Below, in pieces: positions 1-6,133 of a DNA stretch of 6,827 nucleotides (position 1 is the first letter of the stretch; the number at the start of each line of letters is the position of its first letter). Source of the DNA: Desulfobacteraceae bacterium (GTDB taxonomy: Bacteria > Desulfobacterota > Desulfobacteria > Desulfobacterales > Desulfobacteraceae); NCBI GenBank assembly GCA_024225895.1, contig JAAEMC010000041.1, positions 1 through 6,827 of the forward strand. Reading direction: 5' to 3'. A program made the position numbers and the translations under genes. The notes under the pieces were generated by a model. It made no database searches. It saw only the letters and a program-made list of their open reading frames with translations, and was not told where the DNA came from.

Positions 1-1547
1 AAAGACCGGTACCGGTCTATGTCTCCCAGGTTTTTTTTGTTTTCTTCCATAAAAATAGGCAAATTATGACCGGTGTCCCTTTTATTGACGTGCCGGTGGG
101 GTGCTTTCCTGGCAGCATACCAATGCTTGCCACCCCGGCTTTTCAGTAATTTACCGTTGAATTCAAGATCGCGAACCACCTTTTTGACACTTTTATCTTG
201 TAAAAACCCTTCATTTTTTTTCAGGCTTAACTCGGCTGCGGCACATTCAATATGCTTTTTTAATATTACTTCATTATCCGGGTTAATGATGGCCTGTTCC
301 GGCGGCATTTTAAAAAAGGCCTGGGGGTGATGGATAAAATACTGGTCCAGGGCATCTTCATGGGCAATAAGAATCAGAGCGGAATCCTTACCATCCCTTC
401 CCACCCGTCCGGCCCGCTGCCAGGTGGACATGATGGTGCCGGGATACCCGACAAGAATACAGATATCCAAATTTCCGATATCGATTCCCAATTCCAAAGC
501 ACTGGTGGAGACGACTGCCAGAAGATCTCCATTGGCAAGTTTTGTTTCAATTTCCCGACGTTCTTCAGGTAAAAAGCCTGCCCGGTAGGCTGTAATTTTA
601 TCAGAAAAAGAGGATGCTTTTTGGGAAGCCCAGATGGCAATTAATTCGGTAATTTTCCTGGACTGGGTATAAACAATGGTCCGCAGATTCCGGTGAACGG
701 CTGCATGGATCAACTGGATGGCTGTTTGAGCAGCTCCCTCCAATCCCCGCATTAGAATTACCTCTTTTTTACCGGTGGGAGCACTTTGTTCATCCACAAC
801 CGCCACATCAAGTCCGGTAAGGTCATGGGCCAGCTGGGCAGGATTGGCAATTGTGGCCGAGCAGAAAACAAAAACAGGAGAAGCGCCATAAAGGCCGCAA
901 ATACGCTGAAGACGCCGGAAAACCCATGCCATATGCGACCCCATAACACCCCTGTAGGTATGGACCTCATCCACCACGATATATTTTAAATGCCTAAAAA
1001 AGTCTGACCAAAGATCATGGTGGGCCAGCATGGAAAGATGAAGCATTTCAGGATTAGACAATAATATATGGGGTGGTTGTTTCCTGATTTTGCTTTTCTG
1101 GTAGGACGAGATATCACCGTCATAGACCGCTGCTGTCAAATCTGTACAGCCGGGGTTGGCACAAGTCATTTTTTTTAACATCTTTGTGAGGGATGAAAGT
1201 TGATCACGGGCAAGGGCTTTGAGGGGAAACAGGTATAAAGCCTTTGTTTCTTGGGATTCGAGCAATGCATCCATTACCGGCAGATTGTATACAAGACTTT
1301 TCCCGCTTGCTGTTGGGGTGGCGATCACGGTGTTCACACCATTTGCGATCATTTCAACAGCTTTTTTCTGATGGGAATAAAGGGACTGAATCCCTAAAAT
1401 ATCTAAAACAGGTTGTATGGAATGCTTTAGTTTTATGTCTTTGGCTGCAAAGACTGCATTTTGGGCAGGCAGGCTTTTATGGCAGACAATATCCGGTGCC
1501 AGTCCCTTAAATTTCTTAAGGGACTTTATATATTCGTCAAGGCTCAC
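1..1547 (-). CDS. MrfA/YprA-like DEAD/DEAH-box (DEVH) helicase, 3' end outside window
   Basis: The open frame runs without a stop from a GTG at 1547 to the left edge, giving 515 residues. SF2 helicase motifs appear in order: Walker A ATPTASGKS (about 76-84), motif II DEVH (193-196), motif III SAT (230-232), motif V STSALELGIDIG (347-358) and motif VI QRAGRVGRDG (377-386). YLFPLKALARDQ, SNPEMLH and a CAAAEL segment (435-440) are typical of the MrfA/YprA group, whose Bacillus subtilis member is a DNA-repair helicase of about 750 residues. Roughly the last third, including the expected cysteine-bearing DUF1998/MZB zinc domain, lies outside. The GTG start is chosen because GGGAAG (1556-1561) sits 8 nt upstream and GTG overlaps the arginase TGA, implying translational coupling. 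An unusual Cys pair (C129, C134) lies between motifs Ia and Ib. The family call is firm; a role in DNA repair here is inferred. No MrfB-like exonuclease gene is visible. Confidence 0.93.
   Translation of the reverse strand, partial: MSLDEYIKSLKKFKGLAPDIVCHKSLPAQNAVFAAKDIKLKHSIQPVLDILGIQSLYSHQKKAVEMIANGVNTVIATPTASGKSLVYNLPVMDALLESQETKALYLFPLKALARDQLSSLTKMLKKMTCANPGCTDLTAAVYDGDISSYQKSKIRKQPPHILLSNPEMLHLSMLAHHDLWSDFFRHLKYIVVDEVHTYRGVMGSHMAWVFRRLQRICGLYGASPVFVFCSATIANPAQLAHDLTGLDVAVVDEQSAPTGKKEVILMRGLEGAAQTAIQLIHAAVHRNLRTIVYTQSRKITELIAIWASQKASSFSDKITAYRAGFLPEERREIETKLANGDLLAVVSTSALELGIDIGNLDICILVGYPGTIMSTWQRAGRVGRDGKDSALILIAHEDALDQYFIHHPQAFFKMPPEQAIINPDNEVILKKHIECAAAELSLKKNEGFLQDKSVKKVVRDLEFNGKLLKSRGGKHWYAARKAPHRHVNKRDTGHNLPIFMEENKKNLGDIDRYRS
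3..18. repeat. Perfect 16-bp palindrome inside the helicase gene
   Basis: The bases AGACCGGTACCGGTCT read the same on both strands. They encode the helicase residues D-R-Y-R-S near the window edge. The site contains two ACCGGT hexamers around the GGTACC centre. No regulatory role is evident, and it may be a coding coincidence. Confidence 0.6.
1501..1525. repeat. Perfect 10-bp stem, 5-nt loop hairpin at the start of the helicase gene
   Basis: The arms AGTCCCTTAA (1501-1510) and TTAAGGGACT (1516-1525) are exact reverse complements separated by ATTTC. In the minus-strand mRNA the hairpin begins about 23 nt inside the helicase coding region (codons 8-16) and just after the arginase stop. It has no U-run on the minus strand, so it is not a classical terminator there. 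It could slow ribosomes or stabilise a processed 5' end, but this is inference. Confidence 0.55.
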
Positions 1548-2434
1548 AAAATACGCTTCCCAAGTGCAGATAAAATCAATTCCACGGCAAGCTCCGCAGT
1601 CTTGTTTGCAATATCGAGAATGGGATTAATCTCCACAAGATCCATGGAAGACAATTTGCCTGAATCCGCAATGGTTTCCATGAGCAAATGGGCTTCCCGA
1701 TATGACAATCCGCCGGGAACAGGAGTTCCGACACCCGGTGCTTCAACAGGATCTAAGGCATCCATGTCCACACTCAAGTGGATGCGTTTTAAATGTGCAA
1801 ACTTCATAATGGCTTTGTTGACCACGGAACTGATCCCCTGCTCATCAATTTCCCGCATGGTAAAGACCGTGATTCCGGATTTTTTCAATCGCTTTTTTTC
1901 CGCAGAATCCAAATCCCTTTGGCCAATCATCACGATATTCTCAGGGTCAATTTTTGAGCCTGGTTTACCGACTTTTACAAGGGATTCATGGCCCTCGCCA
2001 ATCAATGCTGCCACCGGCATTCCATGAATATTTCCGCTGGGGGAAGTTTCAGGGATGTTAAAATCCCCATGGGCATCCATCCAGATCAACCCGGCCGGGT
2101 CCTTATCCATTGCTGCTGCAACGGTTCCAACGGCAATGGAATGGTCGCCACCTAAAAACAGGGGGAAATCACCATTATCAATGACCTGCTTACCAGCTTT
2201 ATGGAGCTGCTTGCAGATGGTAGTAATCTCTTTTAGATATTTCTTTTTGCTTTTTATCTCCCCGGAATCCCTTGTGGGAACGCTGATATCACCATTATCA
2301 ATGACTTGATGACCCAGATCGCGAAGCCTTGGGACAAGACCGGTATACCTCATGGCAGCCGGGCCCATATCTACACCCCTGTGATGCTGGCCAAAATCCA
2401 TGGGCGCTCCGATAATACAGATATTTCTTGCCAT
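1544..2434 (-). CDS. rocF: Arginase (L-arginine amidinohydrolase), 296 aa
   Basis: Cytosolic dimanganese ureohydrolase that splits L-arginine to ornithine and urea. The metal-ligand motifs are present: GGDHS (His98), DAHGD (Asp120, His122, Asp124) and DMD (Asp223, Asp225). Arginase-type substrate residues Asn126, Ser133 and His137 sit in a SPSGNIHGMP segment, and Glu268 lies in LVEIN. The NKTAELAV tail and the GVDMGPAAMRY start resemble Bacillus RocF (about 299 aa), which favours arginase over agmatinase. The frame stays open to an ATG at 2482, but I place the start at 2432-2434. There AAAGGAG (2443-2449) lies 8 nt upstream, and homologues begin at this point (MARNICIIG); the 16 extra residues look non-homologous. 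It overlaps the downstream helicase start by 3 bases. No convincing minus-strand promoter is seen. Urea and ornithine use cannot be judged from this window. Confidence 0.92.
   Translation of the reverse strand: MARNICIIGAPMDFGQHHRGVDMGPAAMRYTGLVPRLRDLGHQVIDNGDISVPTRDSGEIKSKKKYLKEITTICKQLHKAGKQVIDNGDFPLFLGGDHSIAVGTVAAAMDKDPAGLIWMDAHGDFNIPETSPSGNIHGMPVAALIGEGHESLVKVGKPGSKIDPENIVMIGQRDLDSAEKKRLKKSGITVFTMREIDEQGISSVVNKAIMKFAHLKRIHLSVDMDALDPVEAPGVGTPVPGGLSYREAHLLMETIADSGKLSSMDLVEINPILDIANKTAELAVELILSALGKRIL
2168..2305. repeat. 18-bp direct repeat within the arginase gene (copies 120 bp apart)
   Basis: The 18 bases ATCACCATTATCAATGAC occur at 2168-2185 and again at 2288-2305. In the arginase protein they give the twin segments VIDNGDF (84-90) and VIDNGDI (44-50). 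The spacing is exactly 120 bp, so the copies are in frame. The first protein copy falls where arginases usually carry a GDI motif, and the second lies just before GGDHS. Confidence 0.7.
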
Positions 2435-2442
2435 TGCCTGTA

Positions 2443-2449
2443 CTCCTTT
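2443..2449 (-). promoter_or_regulatory. Strong Shine-Dalgarno of arginase that decides its start
   Basis: On the minus strand AAAGGAG is followed by 8 nt and ATG at 2434. No comparable site precedes the longer-frame ATG at 2482. This is the main reason for the shorter 296-residue arginase. Confidence 0.85.
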
Positions 2450-2491
2450 CCAATGTGGTGTAGATGCCGTCATTTCATGCATTTGCGGTAA

Positions 2492-2570
2492 GGTAAACGC
2501 AATAAAAGTTTTTGCTTTTCATAAGGGCCGTAAATTAATAAAATTCATGCCAGTGTTACATGCGTTTACC
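2492..2570. repeat. 10-bp inverted repeat pair in the divergent arginase/histidine phosphatase gap
   Basis: GGTAAACGCA (2492-2501) and TGCGTTTACC (2561-2570) are exact reverse complements with 59 nt between them. They lie in the roughly 236-bp space between the arginase start (2434) and the histidine phosphatase start (2671). The remaining gap sequence is AT-rich and shows no gene. The pair could be two half-sites of a dimeric or looping regulator, but no known operator consensus is recognised. Confidence 0.4.
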
Positions 2571-2591
2571 CTGTGTGCCCGTTTGTGAAGC

Positions 2592-2620
2592 TTGACAGCT
2601 CATATATCATAGAGTATGAA
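2592..2620 (+). promoter_or_regulatory. Sigma-70-type promoter of the histidine phosphatase gene
   Basis: A perfect -35 TTGACA (2592-2597), a 17-nt spacer and a -10 TATGAA (2615-2620) stand upstream of the ATG at 2671. Transcription would begin near 2627, leaving a leader of about 44 nt. This is the best promoter in the window by match to consensus. It would drive the histidine phosphatase gene and possibly the MBL gene after it. Confidence 0.65.
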
Positions 2621-2670
2621 ACCAGTTCAATATTAAAGATACCCAAAATCATCTCGGGAGCGCCAGATTC

Positions 2671-3357
2671 ATGAACAATAAAGCCAGTGTGAAAATAGAC
2701 AGAATTTCGAATATCATATCAGGATTGCTTGACCAGGACATTCAAGATATCGCTGTGCTCATCCGCCACTCGGAAAGGCATTATACAAAAGTAGCCGAGT
2801 TGGAACCATTTATGACCCTGACAGAGATAGGCAAAGAATACGCTGTGTCGTTTGGAGAAAAGCTGGGGAAAAATCCCATACCCAGATTGTATTCCAGTTT
2901 TTTTGGCCGGTGCATTGAAACCGCCTATCTCATTGACAAGGGCTTTTCAAATCATAATGGTGGTATGTTGGCCAACCCGGTATCAGATCAAATGCTTGCG
3001 CCTTTTTATATCCTGGATATTCAAAAAGTGGTGGACGAGATTGTAAAACACGGCAGTCCGGCATTCATTCGCCGTTGGTTTAATGGCCAAATTGATGAAA
3101 CTATTATAGAAAAACCGGACCAGACTGCACAAACCATCTGCAATTACATGATAGAGCATCTTCAAAACCAGCAAAAAAACGAAATAACAATCTGTATCTC
3201 CCATGACTGGAATATCTTTCCTGTTAAAGAGTTTGAATTGAACATGCCCCATGAAAAATACGGGGATATTGATTATCTGGATGGCATGATTTTTTACAGA
3301 GACCAGGATGGGGTTTATGTTACATGCCACCTTTCAGAACCTAAACAAATCCAGTAA
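2671..3357 (+). CDS. Histidine phosphatase superfamily protein, 228 aa, substrate unknown
   Basis: The N-terminal catalytic motif is LIRHSER (30-36), with the phospho-acceptor expected at His33 and phosphate-binding Arg32. It is followed by MTLTEIGKEYA (48-58) and a SSFFGRCIETA segment (75-85), the counterpart of the family's second arginine motif (Arg80). The second catalytic histidine is in CISHDWNI (175-182, His179). This order matches the RHG/phosphoglycerate mutase-like fold, and 228 residues is usual for a stand-alone phosphatase domain. RHSER instead of RHG-E sets it apart from standard mutases, so phosphoglycerate mutase activity should not be assumed. There is no signal peptide or membrane segment, so it is probably cytosolic. 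GGGAG (2656-2660) lies 10 nt before the ATG. The fold call is good; the substrate is unknown. Confidence 0.8.
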   Translation: MNNKASVKIDRISNIISGLLDQDIQDIAVLIRHSERHYTKVAELEPFMTLTEIGKEYAVSFGEKLGKNPIPRLYSSFFGRCIETAYLIDKGFSNHNGGMLANPVSDQMLAPFYILDIQKVVDEIVKHGSPAFIRRWFNGQIDETIIEKPDQTAQTICNYMIEHLQNQQKNEITICISHDWNIFPVKEFELNMPHEKYGDIDYLDGMIFYRDQDGVYVTCHLSEPKQIQ

Positions 3358-3360
3358 TTA

Positions 3361-3382
3361 TGGCGATTGCCAAAATATTTTC
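3361..3382 (+). terminator. Weak candidate terminator after the histidine phosphatase gene
   Basis: TGGC-GATT-GCCA (3361-3372) can form a 4-bp stem directly after the stop codon and is followed by AAATATTTT. The stem is short and the T-run interrupted, so termination would be inefficient at best. Confidence 0.2.
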
Positions 3383-3430
3383 CCAATTAACCAAATACCT
3401 AATAAATTCGAAGGCTTAACGCAAATGATC

Positions 3431-3451
3431 TGAGATGTCTCAATTTTGTTT
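3431..3451 (+). terminator. Second weak candidate terminator before the MBL gene
   Basis: TGAG-ATGT-CTCA (3431-3442) can form a short hairpin followed by ATTTTGTTT. The rest of the 137-bp gap (3358-3494) is AT-rich, with a -10-like TATATT near 3464 but no good -35. The MBL gene may therefore be partly co-transcribed with the phosphatase. Confidence 0.22.
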
Positions 3452-3494
3452 ATATGAAATATATTTATGACATTTGGTTTAGCAAAGGCTTATT

Positions 3495-4346
3495 ATGGAA
3501 AAGACAAAGATTACCATATTATGTGAAAACAGGGCCGGCCTGCCACTGGGAATTTTGGGCGAGCACGGTTTCTCAGCCCTTATTGAAAAAGGCGGTGAGA
3601 AGATCCTGCTAGACACCGGACAAGGCATGGCTCTTGATGCAAATGCAAACACATTGGGAATGGATCTTTCCCAAATCAACACCATTGTCATCAGCCATGG
3701 TCACTATGACCACACAGGCGGGCTTGCCTTTTTCAAAAACACAAAACAAGATATGCGCATCATTGCCCACCCGCAAATTTTTGAAGACAAATTCATCCTC
3801 AAAGAAATTGACGGAAAGAAGCAACCCATTTCCATTGGCATGAAATTTTCAAAACAAGAGCTGGAATCAAAAATGAATGCCACGGTTCTGCTGCAAAAAC
3901 AATTTACCCAAATTTCACCGGGTATCTTTTTTTCCGGCGAAGTGCCACGGGTCACTGATTTTGAAAAAAATGATCCTAAGCTTCTGGTCAAGTCCAATGA
4001 TAATTTTATCCAGGACACGGTCATTGATGATTCATCTCTTTTGATTGAGACCGGTTCAGGTCCTGTGATACTCACAGGATGTGCCCATTCCGGGATCGTG
4101 AATACCATGCTCCACTTTCAAAAAAAGGCAAAAGTGGACAAATTTCATGCGGTTATCGGCGGCACCCATCTAGGATTTTTAGATTCCCCGGCCCAGCTTG
4201 AGAAAACCATCCAGGCATTTAAGGATTTTCACCTCGATCTGATTGCTGTTTCCCACTGTACCGGCGATATACCGGCTGCGGTTTGCTACCATGAATTCAG
4301 GGAAAAATTCGCCTTTGCCAATGCAGGCTGGTCAAAACAATTTTAA
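3495..4346 (+). CDS. MBL-fold metal-dependent hydrolase, COG1237 type, 283 aa
   Basis: The metallo-beta-lactamase signature HGHYDHTGG (68-76) supplies ligands His68, His70, Asp72 and His73. Further ligand positions are His198 in TGCAHSGI and, near the C terminus, His225 in GGTHLG and His254 in SHCTGD. ILLDTGQG (37-44) is the usual strand before the active site. DDSSLLIETGSGPVILTGCAHSGIVN-like wording and the GGTHL/HCTG pair are typical of COG1237 proteins. These are often auto-named 7,8-dihydropterin-6-methyl-aminobenzene-ribofuranosyl 5'-phosphate synthase after archaeal methanopterin enzymes. That name is not supported here, because no methanopterin gene is in view. AAAGG lies 6 nt before the ATG. 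There is no signal peptide. It ends 4 bp before the convergent cmoB stop. Confidence 0.85.
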   Translation: MEKTKITILCENRAGLPLGILGEHGFSALIEKGGEKILLDTGQGMALDANANTLGMDLSQINTIVISHGHYDHTGGLAFFKNTKQDMRIIAHPQIFEDKFILKEIDGKKQPISIGMKFSKQELESKMNATVLLQKQFTQISPGIFFSGEVPRVTDFEKNDPKLLVKSNDNFIQDTVIDDSSLLIETGSGPVILTGCAHSGIVNTMLHFQKKAKVDKFHAVIGGTHLGFLDSPAQLEKTIQAFKDFHLDLIAVSHCTGDIPAAVCYHEFREKFAFANAGWSKQF

Positions 4347-4350
4347 ATTC

Positions 4351-5322
4351 CTATGTTGCGTTGGCGACAAATATTCCCCGCACCGGTGCCGGGTAACCCT
4401 CGATGGTCTTTGACGGATCATCAGGGTCCAGAAAATCCGTCAGCGTTTCGGTTTGTATCCACTTTGTCTTGCGCTGTTCTTTAGAAGTAGTCCTTGTAAC
4501 ATCAACACATCTGACATTGGTGAATCCGGCACGGGTCAGCCAGGATTCCATAGCCGAAATATCCGGGATAAAAAAGACATTTCGCATTTTTGCATACCTG
4601 TCTTTAGGAAAAAGGCACTGATTTTCCCTGGAATCTATCACCAGATTTTCCACAATGATTTGACCCCCCTCTTTCAGCAGATCGCATGTTGTTTTAAGCA
4701 TATCCATGGGAGATCTTCGGTGGTATAAAATGCCCATGCAGAAAATTGAGTCAAAATATTTTTTCATCAGCGGCAACTCCCCAAATGGTATGGGAAGGCA
4801 AAAAATCGAATCAAGGTTCAAAAATTTCTGCAAAGCCAGATATTGGCAATAAAATGAACTTTGGGGTTCGAGCCCTAAGACCATGCGCGGGTTCTGGGCA
4901 GCCATCCTGAACATGTAATATCCGTTGCTGGAGCCTATGTCTAGAATTCGCTTTCCTTCAAGACTTGATATGTGACCTTTTAGCCGTTCCCATTTCATCG
5001 AAGAAAGCCATTCCGTATCCACATCAATGCCAAAAAAATTAAACGGTCCTTTCCGCCAAGGACAAAGCAGGGTTAAGTTCTCATGGAGCAGATTTGCTTC
5101 ATGTTCTGACAAATCCTGTGGTCTGCCAATCTGAATTTTATCTGTATCTAAATCAATATGACTTGGCAAAAACTTCGGGATCTTTTTTATGACTCCCTGA
5201 AATCGTAAAAAATTGCCTTTGGTATGATTCAAAAAATCTCTTTTTTCTCTAATGATCTTTTCAAGGGTCTTATACCATTGCTGCAATCCCAATTCTTCAT
5301 ATTTTTCTATAAGTTTTTCCAT
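4351..5322 (-). CDS. cmoB: tRNA U34 carboxymethyltransferase CmoB, 323 aa
   Basis: CmoB transfers the carboxymethyl group of carboxy-SAM to 5-hydroxyuridine at the tRNA wobble position, giving uridine-5-oxyacetic acid (cmo5U), which widens decoding of four-fold codon boxes. Length equals E. coli CmoB (323). Signature stretches are PWRKGPF (88-94), DTEW (102-105), the SAM-type motif ILDIGSSNGYYM (126-137), MGILYHRRSP (196-205), DRYAKMRNV (241-249), and DFLDPDDPSKTIEGYPAP (296-313). Residues matching known E. coli ligand positions are present at the same numbers: Lys91, Trp105, Lys110, Tyr200 and Arg315. Motif I reads GSSNG where E. coli has GCGSG. The ATG lies 2 nt after the cmoA stop, with no clear Shine-Dalgarno in the AT-rich junction, so translation probably depends on coupling to cmoA. 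Confidence 0.97.
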   Translation of the reverse strand: MEKLIEKYEELGLQQWYKTLEKIIREKRDFLNHTKGNFLRFQGVIKKIPKFLPSHIDLDTDKIQIGRPQDLSEHEANLLHENLTLLCPWRKGPFNFFGIDVDTEWLSSMKWERLKGHISSLEGKRILDIGSSNGYYMFRMAAQNPRMVLGLEPQSSFYCQYLALQKFLNLDSIFCLPIPFGELPLMKKYFDSIFCMGILYHRRSPMDMLKTTCDLLKEGGQIIVENLVIDSRENQCLFPKDRYAKMRNVFFIPDISAMESWLTRAGFTNVRCVDVTRTTSKEQRKTKWIQTETLTDFLDPDDPSKTIEGYPAPVRGIFVANAT

Positions 5323-5324
5323 AT

Positions 5325-6050
5325 TTATTTTATTGCTAAAATAGAAGCAAAGTTAAACCATTTCAGCCACACCAGGATATCGCTGAAGCCTGCGTCTTCT
5401 ATTCTTTTTTCATGGGTTTGAAGTGATTCAGGCACCAATACCTTTTCAAGGGCATCCCTTTTCTGGCTGATCTCAAGTTCCGAGTAGCCGTTCTCAAGCT
5501 TAAATTGCTTATAAAAGTCATCCTGGATATTCGTAAGCCTTTGGGACGGTTGGATAATTTTTTCTGTCAAAACCAGAATACCGCCTGGCAAAAGGCCATG
5601 ATAGACTTTTTCAATAATTTGTTTTCTTTTGGGGATACTTAAAAACTGGATGGTCAAATTAATCAGAACCACAGAGGCATTTTCAATCTTGGTATCTTCA
5701 ATTTTCCCGCAGACAAGATCAAAATCCTGGTTGATGCCTTTCTTTTCCAACCTGTTTTTGTACTTGTCGATCATGGGCTGAGAACTGTCCACACCCACCA
5801 TTAAAAAGGACTTTTTTTCAAATGCCTCTACGATTTCAAGGCCCAGGTTGCCATGGGAGCATCCCAAATCATAAATCCGGCTTTTATCCTGAAAAAACCT
5901 TAAAGCAAGCTGTGCCTGCCGCTTGATACTCTCCTGGTATAAAGGAACGGATCGTGTCAGCATATCATTGAAGACTCTGGTAACTTCCTTATTAAATTCA
6001 AATGGTTTTATCCGGTCTTTCTTATCTTTAAATAATTTGTCTTTTTTCAA
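5325..6050 (-). CDS. cmoA: Carboxy-S-adenosyl-L-methionine synthase CmoA, 241 aa, TTG start
   Basis: CmoA converts SAM and prephenate to carboxy-SAM and phenylpyruvate, supplying the cofactor for CmoB encoded directly after it. The Rossmann motif YDLGCSHGNLG (60-70), the acidic GVDSSQPMI (86-94), VLINLTIQFL (128-137) and the CmoA hallmark NGYSELEISQKR (187-198) are all present. Arg198 corresponds to the E. coli arginine that binds the carboxylate of carboxy-SAM. Length is close to the E. coli enzyme (247). The start is a TTG at 6048-6050 with GGAG 6 nt upstream. An in-frame stop lies two codons upstream, and the next ATG (codon 30, NDM) would cut off family-conserved residues, so TTG is the only start giving a complete protein. 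First gene of a cmoA-cmoB operon. Confidence 0.96.
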   Translation of the reverse strand: MKKDKLFKDKKDRIKPFEFNKEVTRVFNDMLTRSVPLYQESIKRQAQLALRFFQDKSRIYDLGCSHGNLGLEIVEAFEKKSFLMVGVDSSQPMIDKYKNRLEKKGINQDFDLVCGKIEDTKIENASVVLINLTIQFLSIPKRKQIIEKVYHGLLPGGILVLTEKIIQPSQRLTNIQDDFYKQFKLENGYSELEISQKRDALEKVLVPESLQTHEKRIEDAGFSDILVWLKWFNFASILAIK

Positions 6051-6053
6051 TGG

Positions 6054-6062
6054 TTACTCCAT
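6054..6062 (-). promoter_or_regulatory. In-frame ATG-GAG-TAA start-stop overlapping the cmoA ribosome binding site
   Basis: On the minus strand ATG GAG TAA is followed by CCA and the cmoA TTG start. The GAG codon is part of the GGAG that serves as Shine-Dalgarno for TTG. An ATG so close could capture ribosomes and either block or re-feed initiation at TTG. The sequence arrangement is certain; a regulatory role is inference. Confidence 0.45.
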
Positions 6063-6083
6063 ATTACATCAAATTTTGCCCTT

Positions 6084-6112
6084 TATTTATAATATTATCC
6101 AAATAAGTGCAA
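6084..6112 (-). promoter_or_regulatory. Candidate cmoAB promoter (weak)
   Basis: Read on the minus strand, TTGCAC (6107-6112) is followed by 15 nt and TATAAA (6086-6091), or by 17 nt and TAAATA (6084-6089). Neither option is ideal in both spacing and consensus. It lies about 35-60 bp before the cmoA TTG, a sensible place for a promoter. Confidence 0.3.
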
Positions 6113-6133
6113 GAATAGCGCTGCTGCAAATCA

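Noticed and set aside
374..970. Two short minus-strand frames (374-640 and 758-970) that could suggest a broken helicase
   Set aside because: The helicase frame reads through both regions without a stop and keeps all motifs; these are out-of-frame shadows. No frameshift is needed.
1461..2027. 188-aa plus-strand open frame antisense to arginase and the helicase start
   Set aside because: It lies opposite a clear arginase with intact catalytic motifs. It has no recognisable domain and a serine/isoleucine-rich antisense composition.
2435..2482. 16-residue N-terminal extension of arginase from the ATG at 2482
   Set aside because: It has no good ribosome binding site, is not homologous to arginases, and a strong AAAGGAG precedes the internal ATG at 2434.
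2530..2552. Possible ArgR box upstream of arginase (GCATGAATTTTATTAAT on the minus strand)
   Set aside because: Only one half resembles TGAAT and the second half does not match ATTCA, so it is too weak to call.
2435..2670. A hidden small gene or RNA in the largest gap
   Set aside because: No open frame with a ribosome site and no cloverleaf or strong structured element was seen; only the promoter and inverted repeat stand out.
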